This document shows, one piece after another, positions 24,701 through 37,770 of a DNA stretch of 64,000 nucleotides. The notes beneath the pieces are model-generated. The model was given only the letters and a program-made list of their open reading frames with translations, made no database searches and was not told the origin of the DNA. The number at the start of each line of letters is the position of its first letter. Within the stretch, counting starts at the first letter, position 1. This DNA is from Hippophae tibetana (lineage: Eukaryota > Streptophyta > Magnoliopsida > Rosales > Elaeagnaceae), in assembly GCA_037013495.1 (NCBI GenBank), contig CM072802.1, positions 47,778,501-47,842,500 on the forward strand, written 5' to 3'. A program made the translations under genes and the position numbers.

Positions 24701-27424
24701 TTGGTTTAAAAATTATTACCATAATTTCGTCACACATTGCACGATCATTTCTACGGTATCGACACCACGAATGGTAATCCCCTTATCTTTGAAGCATGGT
24801 TTTTTCATTTTATCTAATATTAAGATACATGTGTTATTTATGATATTTTACCTTTTAATCTATTTTTTAAATTGGTAAATAATTATTTCATTAAATCCAA
24901 TATATAAATTTATTCTTTTTACTTATGTCTAATTTTATTTAAAATAATGATTTTATTTATTACGAGTTATTGCATATAAAGGAAAACAGTTACGTTTTAT
25001 TTATTTGTTTTAAACATTTTTAATAATATTTAGTATTAACTAGTATGTGTGAGTTTATTAACATGGGCTTATTATAAAATATTTTATTTTTACAAAACAA
25101 AATAAGACATTTGGTATGTTAAATTATATTAAACCAATTTATGTCGCCCCGAAATAGATGACAAAAACAATGATTTTGAGTTATATTAACACATATATAT
25201 AAGTATTTTGTAGGGATATAACTTATGAAATTTTGTAAATATTATTTTTGTTTAGAGAATTAATAGACATATTTCTAATTATAAAGTTAAGATATCTAAT
25301 AAATATTAAAAGAATACGTGAAATATGTTTTAGCTCCTAATATGATAAAAACTAAATATGCATAAATTATCATATAATGTTGCTTGGTATAGGTTTAAAA
25401 ATTATTTCCATAATTTCGTCACACATTGCACGATCATGTCTACGGTATCGACACCACAAATGGTAATCCCCTTGTCTTTGAAGCATGGTTTTTTAATTTT
25501 ATCTAATATTAAGATACATGTGTTATTTATGATATTTCACCTTCCAATCTATTTTTTGAATTGGTAAATAATTATTTCATAAAATCTAATATATATATTT
25601 ATACTTTTTACTTATGTCTAATTTTATTTAAAATAATGATTTAATTTATTATGAGTTATTGCATATAAAGGAAAACAGTTACGTTTTATTTATTTGTTTT
25701 AAACATTTTTAATAATATTTAGTATTAACTAGTATGTGTGAGTTTATTAACATGGGCTTATTATAACATATTTTATTTTTACAAAACAAAATAAGACATT
25801 TGGTATGTTAAATTATATTAAACCAATTTATTTCGCTCCGAAATAGATGACAAAAACAATGATTTTGAGTTATATTAACACATATATATAAGTATTTTGT
25901 AGGGAGATAACTTATGAAATTTTGTAAATATTATTTATGTTTAGAGAATTATTTTACATATTTCTAATTATGAAGTTAAGATATCTAATAAACATTTAAA
26001 GAATACGTGAAATATGTTTTAGCTCCTAATATTATAAAAACTAAATATGCATAAATTATCATATAATGTTGCTTGGTATAGGTTTAAAAATTATTGGCAT
26101 AATTTCGTCAAACATTGCACGATCATGTCTACGGTATCGACACAACGAATGGTAATCCCCTTGTCTTTGAATAATGGTTTTTAAATTTAATCTAATATTA
26201 AGATACATGTGTTATTTATGATATTTCACCTTCCAATCTATTTTTTGAATCGGTAAATAATTATTTCATAAAATCTAATATATATATTTATACTTTTTAC
26301 TTATGTCTAATTTTATTTAAAATAATGATTTTATTTATTATGAGTTATTGCATATAAAGGAAAACAGTTACGTTTTATTTATTTGTTTTAAACATTTTTA
26401 ATAATATTTAGTATTAACTTGTATGTGTGAGTTTATTAACATGGGCTTATTATAAAAGATTTTAATTTTAGAAAACAAAATAGGACATTTGGTATGTTAA
26501 ATTACATTAAAACAATTTATTTTGCCCCGAAATAAATGACAAAATCAATGATTTTAAGTTATATTAACACATATATATAAGTATTTTGTAGGGATATAAC
26601 TTATGAAATTTTGTAAATATTATTTTTGTTTAGAGAATTAATAGACATATTTCTAATTATAAAGTTAAGATATCTAATAAATATTAAAAGAATACGTGAA
26701 ATATGTTTTAGCTCCTAATATGATAAAAACTAAATATGCATAAATTATCATATAATGTTGCTTGGTATAGGTTTAAAAATTATTGGCATAATTTCGTCAC
26801 ACATTGCACGATCATGTCTACGGTACCGACACCACAAATGGTAATCCCCTTGTCTTTGAATCATGGTTTTTTAATTTTATCTAATATTAAGATACATGTG
26901 TTATTTATGATATTTCACCTTCCAATCTATTTTTTGAATTGGTAAATAATTATTTCATTAAAGCTAATATATATATTTATACTTTTTTCTCATGTCTAAT
27001 TTTATTTAAAATAATGATTTTATTTATTATGTGTTATTGCATATAAAGGAAAACAGTTACGTTTTATGTATTTGTTTTAAACATTTTTAATAATATTTAG
27101 TATTAACTAGTATGTGTGAGTTTATTAACATGGGCTTATTATAAAATATTTTATTTTTACAAACCAAAATAAGACATTTGGTATGTTAAATTATATTAAA
27201 CCAATTTATTTCGCCCCGAAATAGATGACAAAAACAATGATTTTAAGTTATATTAACACATATATATAAGTATTTTGTACGGATATAACTTATGAAATTT
27301 TGTAAATATTATTTTTGTTTAGAGAATTAATAGACATATTTCTAATTATAAAGTTAAGATATCTAATAAATATTAAAAGAATACGTGAAATATGTTTTAG
27401 CTCCTAATATGATAAAAACTAAAT
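21765..27424 (+). repeat. Diverged monomers with no clear higher-order period
   Basis: Monomers start at 21910, 22600, 23289, 23979, 24669, 25358, 26047 and 26736. By markers they are G-like (21910, 23289, 23979), K-like (22600 and 26047, with ATTGGCATAATTTCGTCAAAC), H-like (24669), mixed (25358) and B-like (26736, with GGTACC). Private substitutions are frequent: CATGTGCTTA, GATCAAGG-like CAAGGTTTT, CTATTACGAGTT-like changes, and around 26461-26550 AATAGGACA, TTACATTAAAAC and AAATCAATG. No pair shows near-identity over more than one monomer. This looks like an older, less homogenised stretch between two HOR domains. Confidence 0.75.
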
Positions 27425-29493
27425 ATGCATAAATTATCATATAATGTTGCTTGGTATAGGTTTAAAAATTATTTCCATAATTTCGTCACACATTGCACGA
27501 TCATGTCTACGGTATCGACACCACGAATGGTAATACCCTTGTCTTTGAATCATGGTTTTATAATTTTATGTAATATTAGGATGCATGTGTTATTTATGAT
27601 ATTTCACCTTCCAATATATTTTTTTAAATTGGTAAATAATTATTTTATTAAATCTAATATATATATTTATTATTTTTACTTTTGTCTAATTTTATTTAAA
27701 ATAATGATTTTATTTATTATGAGTTATTGCATATAAAGGAAAACAGTTACGTTTTATTTATTTGTTTTAAACATTTTTAATAATATTTAGTATTAACTAG
27801 TATGTGTGAGTTTATTAACATGGGCTTATTATAACATATTTTATTTTTAGAATACAAAATAAGACATTTGGTATGTTAAATTATATTAAACCAATTTATT
27901 TCGCTCCGAAATAGATGACAAAAACAATGATTTTGAGTTATATTAACACATATATATAAGTATTTTGTAGGGAGATAACTTATGAAATTTTGTAAATATT
28001 ATTTATGTTTAGAGAATTATTTTACATATTTCTAATTATGAAGTTAAGATATCTAATAAACATTTAAAGAATACGTGAAATATGTTTTAGCTCCTAATAT
28101 TATAAAAACTAAATATGCATAAATTATCATATAATGTTGCTTGGTATAGGTTTAAAAATTATTGGCATAATTTCGTCAAACATTGCACGATCATGTCTAC
28201 GGTATCGACACAACGAATGGTAATCCCCTTGTCTTTGAATCATGGTTTTTAAATTTTATCTAATATTAAGATACATGTGTTATTTATGATACTTCACCTT
28301 CCAATCTATTTTTTTAAATTGGTAAATAATTAATTCATTAAATCTAATATATATATTTATTCTTTTTACTTATGTCTAATTTTATTTAAAATAATGATTT
28401 TATTTATTATGAGTTATTGCATATAAATTAAAACAGTTACGTTTTATTTATTTGTTTTAAACATTTTTAATAATATTTAGTATTAACTAGTATGTGTGAG
28501 TTTATTAACATGGGCTTATTATAAAATATTTTATTTTTACAAAACAAAATAAGACATTTGGTATGTTAAATTATATTAAACTAATTTATTTCGCTCCGAA
28601 ATATATGACAAAAACAATGATTTTGAGTTATATTAACACATATATATAAGTATTTTGTAGGGAGATAACTTATGAAATTTTGTAAATATTATTTATGTTT
28701 AGAGAATTATTTGACATATTTCTAATTATAAAGCTAAGATATCTAATAAACATATAAAGAATACGTGAAATATGTTTTAGCTCCTAATATTATAAAAACT
28801 AAATATGCATAAATTATCATATAATGTTGCTTGGTATATGTTTAAAAATTATTGGCATAATTTCGTCTAACATTGCACGATCATGTCTACGGTATCGACA
28901 CAACGAATGGTAATCCCCTTGTCTTTGAATCATGGTTTTTAAATTTTATCTAATATTAAGATGCATGTGTTATTTATGATATTTCACCTTCCAATCTATT
29001 TTTTGAATCGGTAAATAATTATTTCATAAAATCTAATATATATATTTATACTTTTTACTTATGTCTAATTTTATTTAAAATAATGATTTTATTTATTATG
29101 AGTTATTGCATATAAAGGAAAACAGTTACGTTTTATTTATTTGTTTTAAACATTTTTAATAATATTTAGTATTAACTTGTATGTGTGAGTTTATTAACAT
29201 GGGCTTATTATAAAAGATTTTATTTTTACAAAACAAAATAAGACATTTGGTATGTTAAATTATATTAAACCAATTTATTTTGCCGCGAAATAGATGACAA
29301 AAACAATGATTTTAAGTTATATTAACACATATATATAAGTATTTTGTAGGGATATAACTTATGAAATTTTGTAAATATTATTTTTGTTTAGAGAATTAAT
29401 AGACATATTTCTAATTATAAAGCTAAGATATCTAATAAACATTCAATGAATACGTGAAATATGTTTTAGCTCCTAATATGATAAAAACTAAAT
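27425..29493 (+). repeat. Trimer HOR J-K-L, copy 1
   Basis: Monomers start at 27425 (J), 28115 (K) and 28805 (L). J has TAATACCCTTG, ATTAGGATGCATG, TTATTTTATTAAATC and AGAATACAAAAT. K has ATTGGCATAATTTCGTCAAAC, GGTTTTTAAATT, TAATTAATTC and ATAAATTAAAAC. L has GGTATATG, TCGTCTAACATTG, GAATCGGTAAAT, AACTTGTATG and TTTTGCCGCG. Copy 1 is the most divergent: TATAATTTTATGTAATATT in J and GTAGGGAG instead of GTAAGGAG in K. It sits at the domain edge. Confidence 0.88.
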
Positions 29494-32400
29494 ATGCATA
29501 AATTATCATACAATGTTGCTTGGTATAGGTTTAAAAATTATTTCCATAATTTCGTCACACATTGCACGATCATGTCTACGGTATCGACACCACGAATGGT
29601 AATACCCTTGTCTTTGAATCATGGTTTTTTAATTTTATCTAATATTAGGATGCATGTGTTATTTATGATATTTCACCTTCCAATATATTTTTTTAAATTG
29701 GTAAATAATTATTTTATTAAATCTAATATATATATTTATTATTTTTACTTGTGTCTAATTTTATTTAAAATAATGATTTTATTTATTATGAGTTATTGCA
29801 TATAAAGGAAAACAGTTACGTTTTATTTATTTGTTTTAAACATTTTTAATAATATTTAGTATTAACTAGTATGTGTGAGTTTATTAACATGGGCTTATTA
29901 TAACATATTTTATTTTTAGAATACAAAATAGGACATTTGGTATGTTAAATTATATTAAACCAATTTATTTCGCTCCGAAATAGATGACAAAAACAATGAT
30001 TTTGAGTTATATTAACACATATATATAAGTATTTTGTAGGGAGATAACTTATGAAATTTTGTAAATATTATTTATGTTTAGAGAATTATTTTACATATTT
30101 CTAATTATGAAGTTAAGATATCTAATAAACATTTAAAGAATACGTGAAATATGTTTTAGCTCCTAATATTATAAAAACTAAATATGCATAAATTATCATA
30201 TAATGTTGCTTGGTATAGGTTTAAAAATTATTGGCATAATTTCGTCAAACATTGCACGATCATGTCTACGGTATCGACACAACGAATGGTAATCCCCTTG
30301 TCTTTGAATCATGGTTTTTAAATTTTATCTAATATTAAGATACATGTGTTATTTATGATACTTCACCTTCCAATCTATTTTTTTAAATTGGTAAATAATT
30401 AATTCATTAAATCTAATATATATATTTATTCTTTTTACTTATGTCTAATTTTATTTAAAATAATGATTTTATTTATTATGAGTTATTGCATATAAATTAA
30501 AACAGTTACGTTTTATTTATTTGTTTTAAACATTTTTAATAATATTTAGTATTAACTAGTATGTGTGAGTTTATTAACATGGGCTTATTATAAAATATTT
30601 TATTTTTACAAAACAAAATAAGACATTTGGTATGTTAAATTATATTAAACTAATTTATTTCGCTCCGAAATATATGACAAAAACAATGATTTTGAGTTAT
30701 ATTAACACATATATATAAGTATTTTGTAAGGAGATAACTTATGAAATTTTGTAAATATTATTTATGTTTAGAGAATTATTTGACATATTTCTAATTATAA
30801 AGCTAAGATATCTAATAAACATATAAAGAATACGTGAAATATGTTTTAGCTCCTAATATTATAAAAACTAAATATGCATAAATTATCATATAATGTTGCT
30901 TGGTATATGTTTAAAAATTATTGGCATAATTTCGTCTAACATTGCACGATCATGTCTACGGTATCGACACAACGAATGGTAATCCCCTTGTCTTTGAATC
31001 ATGGTTTTTAAATTTTATCTAATATTAAGATGCATGTGTTATTTATGATATTTCACCTTCCAATCTATTTTTTGAATCGGTAAATAATTATTTCATAAAA
31101 TCTAATATATATATTTATACTTTTTACTTATGTCTAATTTTATTTAAAATAATGATTTTATTTATTATGAGTTATTGCATATAAAGGAAAACAGTTACGT
31201 TTTATTTATTTGTTTTAAACATTTTTAATAATATTTAGTATTAACTTGTATGTGTGAGTTTATTAACATGGGCTTATTATAAAAGATTTTATTTTTACAA
31301 AACAAAATAAGACATTTGGTATGTTAAATTATATTAAACCAATTTATTTTGCCGCGAAATAGATGACAAAAACAATGATTTTAAGTTATATTAACACATA
31401 TATATAAGTATTTTGTAGGGATATAACTTATGAAATTTTGTAAATATTATTTTTGTTTAGAGAATTAATAGACATATTTCTAATTATAAAGCTAAGATAT
31501 CTAATAAACATTCAAAGAATACGTGAAATATGTTTTAGCTCCTAATATGATAAAAACTAAATATGCATAAATTATCATACAATGTTGCTTGGTATAGGTT
31601 TAAAAATTATTTCCATAATTTCGTCACACATTGCACGATCATGTCTACGGTATCGACACCACGAATGGTAATACCCTTGTCTTTGAATCATAGTTTTTTA
31701 ATTTTATCTAATATTAGGATGCATGTGTTATTTATGATATTTCACCTTCCAATATATTTTTTTAAATTGGTAAATAATTATTTTATTAAATCTAATATAT
31801 ATATTTATTATTTTTACTTGTGTCTAATTTTATTTAAAATAATGATTTTATTTATTATGAGTTATTGCATATAAAGGAAAACAGTTACGTTTTATTTATT
31901 TGTTTTAAACATTTTTAATAATATTTAGTATTAACTAGTATGTGTGAGTTTATTAACATGGGCTTATTATAACATATTTTATTTTTAGAATACAAAATAG
32001 GACATTTGGTATGTTAAATTATATTAAACCAATTTATTTCGCTCCGAAATAGATGACAAAAACAATGATTTTGAGTTATATTAACACATATATATAAGTA
32101 TTTTGTAGGGAGATAACTTATGAAATTTTGTAAATATTATTTATGTTTAGAGAATTATTTTACATATTTCTAATTATGAAGTTAAGATATCTAATAAACA
32201 TTTAAAGAATACGTGAAATATGTTTTAGCTCCTAATATTATAAAAACTAAATATGCATAAATTATCATATAATGTTGCTTGGTATAGGTTTAAAAATTAT
32301 TGGCATAATTTCGTCAAACATTGCACGATCATGTCTACGGTATCGACACAACGAATGGTAATCCCCTTGTCTTTGAATCATGGTTTTTAAATTTTATCTA

Positions 32401-33353
32401 ATATTAAGATACATGTGTTATTTATGATACTTCACCTTCCAATCTATTTTTTTAAATTGGTAAATAATTAATTCATTAAATCTAATATATATATTTATTC
32501 TTTTTACTTATGTCTAATTTTATTTAAAATAATGATTTTATTTATTATGAGTTATTGCATATAAATTAAAACAGTTACGTTTTATTTATTTGTTTTAAAC
32601 ATTTTTAATAATATTTAGTATTAACTAGTATGTGTGAGTTTATTAACATGGGCTTATTATAAAATATTTTATTTTTACAAAACAAAATAAGACATTTGGT
32701 ATGTTAAATTATATTAAACTAATTTATTTCGCTCCGAAATATATGACAAAAACAATGATTTTGAGTTATATTAACACATATATATAAGTATTTTGTAAGG
32801 AGATAACTTATGAAATTTTGTAAATATTATTTATGTTTAGAGAATTATTTGACATATTTCTAATTATAAAGCTAAGATATCTAATAAACATATAAAGAAT
32901 ACGTGAAATATGTTTTAGCTCCTAATATTATAAAAACTAAATATGCATAAATTATCATATAATGTTGCTTGGTATATGTTTAAAAATTATTGGCATAATT
33001 TCGTCTAACATTGCACGATCATGTCTACGGTATCGACACAACGAATGGTAATCCCCTTGTCTTTGAATCATGGTTTTTAAATTTTATCTAATATTAAGAT
33101 GCATGTGTTATTTATGATATTTCACCTTCCAATCTATTTTTTGAATCGGTAAATAATTATTTCATAAAATCTAATATATATATTTATACTTTTTACTTAT
33201 GTCTAATTTTATTTAAAATAATGATTTTATTTATTATGAGTTATTGCATATAAAGGAAAACAGTTACGTTTTATTTATTTGTTTTAAACATTTTTAATAA
33301 TATTTAGTATTAACTTGTATGTGTGAGTTTATTAACATGGGCTTATTATAAAA
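28661..33353 (+). repeat. Long duplication (offset 8,277 bp), left copy
   Basis: These 4,693 bp match 36938-41630 at 8,277 bp (twelve monomers). Only one difference was noticed, G at 32840 against C at 41117. Shared rare markers ATTCAATGAAT (J copy 2) and CATAGTTTTTT (J copy 3) occur in the same order. Neighbouring trimers inside each copy differ at those markers, so the multi-trimer block was the duplicated unit. Confidence 0.88.
29494..31562 (+). repeat. Trimer HOR J-K-L, copy 2
   Basis: Monomers start at 29494, 30184 and 30874, each 2,069 bp from copy 1. The sequence just upstream carries the private ATTCAATGAATACG, found again only near 37720. That ties this copy to the one at 37771, 8,277 bp away, rather than to its immediate neighbour. 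Confidence 0.9.
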
Positions 33354-33631
33354 TATTTTATTTTTACAAAACAAAATAAGACATTTGGTATGTTAAATTA
33401 TATTAAACTAATTTATTTCGCTCCGAAATATATGACAAAAACAATGATTTTGAGTTATATTAACACATATATATAAGTATTTTGTAAGGAGATAACTTAT
33501 GAAATTTTGTAAATATTATTTATGTTTAGAGAATTATTTTACATATTTCTAATTATGAAGTTAAGATATCTAATAAACATTTAAAGAATACGTGAAATAT
33601 GTTTTAGCTCCTAATATGATAAAAACTAAAT
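31563..33631 (+). repeat. Trimer HOR J-K-L, copy 3, with mosaic 3' end
   Basis: Monomers start at 31563, 32253 and 32943. J has the private CATAGTTTTTTAATT, shared only with the J at 39840. The L monomer changes identity near its end: L-type to 33353 (AACTTGTATG), K-type tail to about 33487 (AAACTAATTT, ATATATGAC, GTAAGGAG), then a G/J-type tail (ATTATTTTACAT, ATTATGAAG) into the G monomer at 33632. Confidence 0.86.
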
Positions 33632-36092
33632 ATGCATAAATTATCATATAATGTTGCTTGGTATAGGTTTAAAAATTATTTCCATAATTTCGTCACACAT
33701 TGCACGATCATGTCTACGGTATCGACACCACGAATGGTAATCCCCTTGTCTTTGAATCATGGTTTTATAATTTTATCTAATATTAGGATACATGTGTTAT
33801 TTATGATATTTCACCTTCCAATATATTTTTTTAAATTGGTAAATAATTATTTCATTAAATCTAATATATATATTTATTCCTTTTACTTATGTCTAATTTT
33901 ATTTAAAATAATGAATTTATTTATTATGAGTTATTGCATATAAAGGAAAACAGTTACGTTTTATTTATTTGTTTTAAACATTTTTAATAATATTTAGTAC
34001 TAACTAGTATGTGTGAGTTTATTAACATGGGCTTATTATAACATATTTTATTTTTAGAAAACAAAATAAGACATATGGTATGTTAAATTATATTAAACCA
34101 ATTTATTTCGCTCCGAAATAGATGACAAAAACAATGATTTTAAGTTATATTAACACATATATATATAAGTATTTTGTAGGGATATAACTTATGAAATTTT
34201 GTAAATATTATTTTTGTTTAGAGAATTAATAGACATATTTCTAATTATAAAGCTAAGATATCTAATAAACATTAAAAGAATACGTGAAATATGTTTTAGC
34301 TCCTAATATGATAAAACAAAATATGCATAAATTATCATACAATGTTGCTTGGTATAGGTTTAAAAATTATTTCCATAATTTCGTCACACATTGCACGATC
34401 ATTTCTACGGTATCGACACCACGAATGGTAATCCCCTTGTCTTTGAAGCATGGTTTTTTAATTTTATCTAATATTAAGATACATGTGTTATTTATGATAT
34501 TTTACCTTTTAATCTATTTTTTAAATTGGTAAATAATTATTTCATTAAATCCAATATATAAATTTATTCTTTTTACTTATGTCTAATTTTATTTAAAATA
34601 ATGATTTTATTTATTATGAGTTATTGCATATAAAGGAAAACAGTTACGTTTTATTTATTTGTTTTAAACATTTTTAATAATATTTAGTATTAACTAGTAT
34701 GTGTGAGTTTATGAACATGGGCTTATTATAAAATTTTTTATTTTTACAAAACAAAATAAGACATTTGGTATGTTAAATTATATTAAACCAATTTATTTCG
34801 CCCCGAAATAGATGACAAAAACAATGATTTTGAGTTATATTAACACATATATATAAGTATTTTGTAGGGAGATAACTTATGAAATTTTGTAAATATTATT
34901 TATGTTTAGAGAATTATTTTACATATTTCTAATTATGAAGTTAAGATATCTAATAAACATTTAAAGAATACGTGAAATATGTTTTAGCTCCTAATATGAT
35001 AAAAACTAAATATGCATAAATTATCATATAATGTTGCTTGGTATAGGTTTAAAAATTATTTCCATAATTTCGTCACACATTGCACGATCATGTCTACGGT
35101 ATCGACACCACGAATGGTAATCCCCTTGTCTTTGAATCATGGTTTTATAATTTTATCTAATATTAGGATACATGTGTTATTTATGATATTTCACCTTCCA
35201 ATATATTTTTTTAAATTGGTAAATAATTATTTCATTAAATCTAATATATATATTTATTCCTTTTACTTATGTCTAATTTTATTTAAAATAATGAATTTAT
35301 TTATTATGAGTTATTGCATATAAAGGAAAACAGTTACGTTTTATTTATTTGTTTTAAACATTTTTAATAATATTTAGTACTAACTAGTATGTGTGAGTTT
35401 ATTAACATGGGCTTATTATAACATATTTTATTTTTAGAAAACAAAATAAGACATATGGTATGTTAAATTATATTAAACCAATTTATTTCGCTCCGAAATA
35501 GATGACAAAAACAATGATTTTAAGTTATATTAACACATATATATATAAGTATTTTGTAGGGATATAACTTATGAAATTTTGTAAATATTATTTTTGTTTA
35601 GAGAATTAATAGACATATTTCTAATTATAAAGCTAAGATATCTAATAAACATTAAAAGAATACGTGAAATATGTTTTAGCTCCTAATATGATAAAACAAA
35701 ATATGCATAAATTATCATACAATGTTGCTTGGTATAGGTTTAAAAATTATTTCCATAATTTCGTCACACATTGCACGATCATTTCTACGGTATCGACACC
35801 ACGAATGGTAATCCCCTTGTCTTTGAAGCATGGTTTTTTAATTTTATCTAATATTAAGATACATGTGTTATTTATGATATTTTACCTTTTAATCTATTTT
35901 TTAAATTGGTAAATAATTATTTCATTAAATTCAATATATAAATTTATTCTTTTTACTTATGTCTAATTTTATTTAAAATAATGATTTTATTTATTATGAG
36001 TTATTGCATATAAAGGAAAACAGTTACGTTTTATTTATTTGTTTTAAACATTTTTAATAATATTTAGTATTAACTAGTATGTGTGAGTTTAT
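33488..36092 (+). repeat. G-H-G-H block inside the J-K-L domain
   Basis: These 2,605 bp match 13488-16092 at an offset of exactly 20,000 bp (29 monomers). Only one difference was noticed (T at 13756, A at 33756). The rare ATTCAATATATAAA of the second H (15930) is shared, so the donor is the left G-H-G-H copy and not 18461-20759. At 36093 the H monomer switches in mid-unit to a J tail (ACATATTTTA, AGAATACAAAATAGG), then K and L follow. The net effect is three extra monomers, so the trimer phase is kept. Confidence 0.87.
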
Positions 36093-37770
36093 TAACATGG
36101 GCTTATTATAACATATTTTATTTTTAGAATACAAAATAGGACATTTGGTATGTTAAATTATATTAAACCAATTTATTTCGCTCCGAAATAGATGACAAAA
36201 ACAATGATTTTGAGTTATATTAACACATATATATAAGTATTTTGTAGGGAGATAACTTATGAAATTTTGTAAATATTATTTATGTTTAGAGAATTATTTT
36301 ACATATTTCTAATTATGAAGTTAAGATATCTAATAAACATTTAAAGAATACGTGAAATATGTTTTAGCTCCTAATATTATAAAAACTAAATATGCATAAA
36401 TTATCATATAATGTTGCTTGGTATAGGTTTAAAAATTATTGGCATAATTTCGTCAAACATTGCACGATCATGTCTACGGTATCGACACAACGAATGGTAA
36501 TCCCCTTGTCTTTGAATCATGGTTTTTAAATTTTATCTAATATTAAGATACATGTGTTATTTATGATACTTCACCTTCCAATCTATTTTTTTAAATTGGT
36601 AAATAATTAATTCATTAAATCTAATATATATATTTATTCTTTTTACTTATGTCTAATTTTATTTAAAATAATGATTTTATTTATTATGAGTTATTGCATA
36701 TAAATTAAAACAGTTACGTTTTATTTATTTGTTTTAAACATTTTTAATAATATTTAGTATTAACTAGTATGTGTGAGTTTATTAACATGGGCTTATTATA
36801 AAATATTTTATTTTTACAAAACAAAATAAGACATTTGGTATGTTAAATTATATTAAACTAATTTATTTCGCTCCGAAATATATGACAAAAACAATGATTT
36901 TGAGTTATATTAACACATATATATAAGTATTTTGTAAGGAGATAACTTATGAAATTTTGTAAATATTATTTATGTTTAGAGAATTATTTGACATATTTCT
37001 AATTATAAAGCTAAGATATCTAATAAACATATAAAGAATACGTGAAATATGTTTTAGCTCCTAATATTATAAAAACTAAATATGCATAAATTATCATATA
37101 ATGTTGCTTGGTATATGTTTAAAAATTATTGGCATAATTTCGTCTAACATTGCACGATCATGTCTACGGTATCGACACAACGAATGGTAATCCCCTTGTC
37201 TTTGAATCATGGTTTTTAAATTTTATCTAATATTAAGATGCATGTGTTATTTATGATATTTCACCTTCCAATCTATTTTTTGAATCGGTAAATAATTATT
37301 TCATAAAATCTAATATATATATTTATACTTTTTACTTATGTCTAATTTTATTTAAAATAATGATTTTATTTATTATGAGTTATTGCATATAAAGGAAAAC
37401 AGTTACGTTTTATTTATTTGTTTTAAACATTTTTAATAATATTTAGTATTAACTTGTATGTGTGAGTTTATTAACATGGGCTTATTATAAAAGATTTTAT
37501 TTTTACAAAACAAAATAAGACATTTGGTATGTTAAATTATATTAAACCAATTTATTTTGCCGCGAAATAGATGACAAAAACAATGATTTTAAGTTATATT
37601 AACACATATATATAAGTATTTTGTAGGGATATAACTTATGAAATTTTGTAAATATTATTTTTGTTTAGAGAATTAATAGACATATTTCTAATTATAAAGC
37701 TAAGATATCTAATAAACATTCAATGAATACGTGAAATATGTTTTAGCTCCTAATATGATAAAAACTAAAT
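36093..37770 (+). repeat. J tail, K, L: trimer HOR resumes
   Basis: After the inserted block the array picks up with the 3' half of J, then K (36392) and L (37082). The stretch from 36938 begins the long match to 28661 onward. It precedes the J at 37771 that carries the second ATTCAATGAATACG. Confidence 0.87.
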
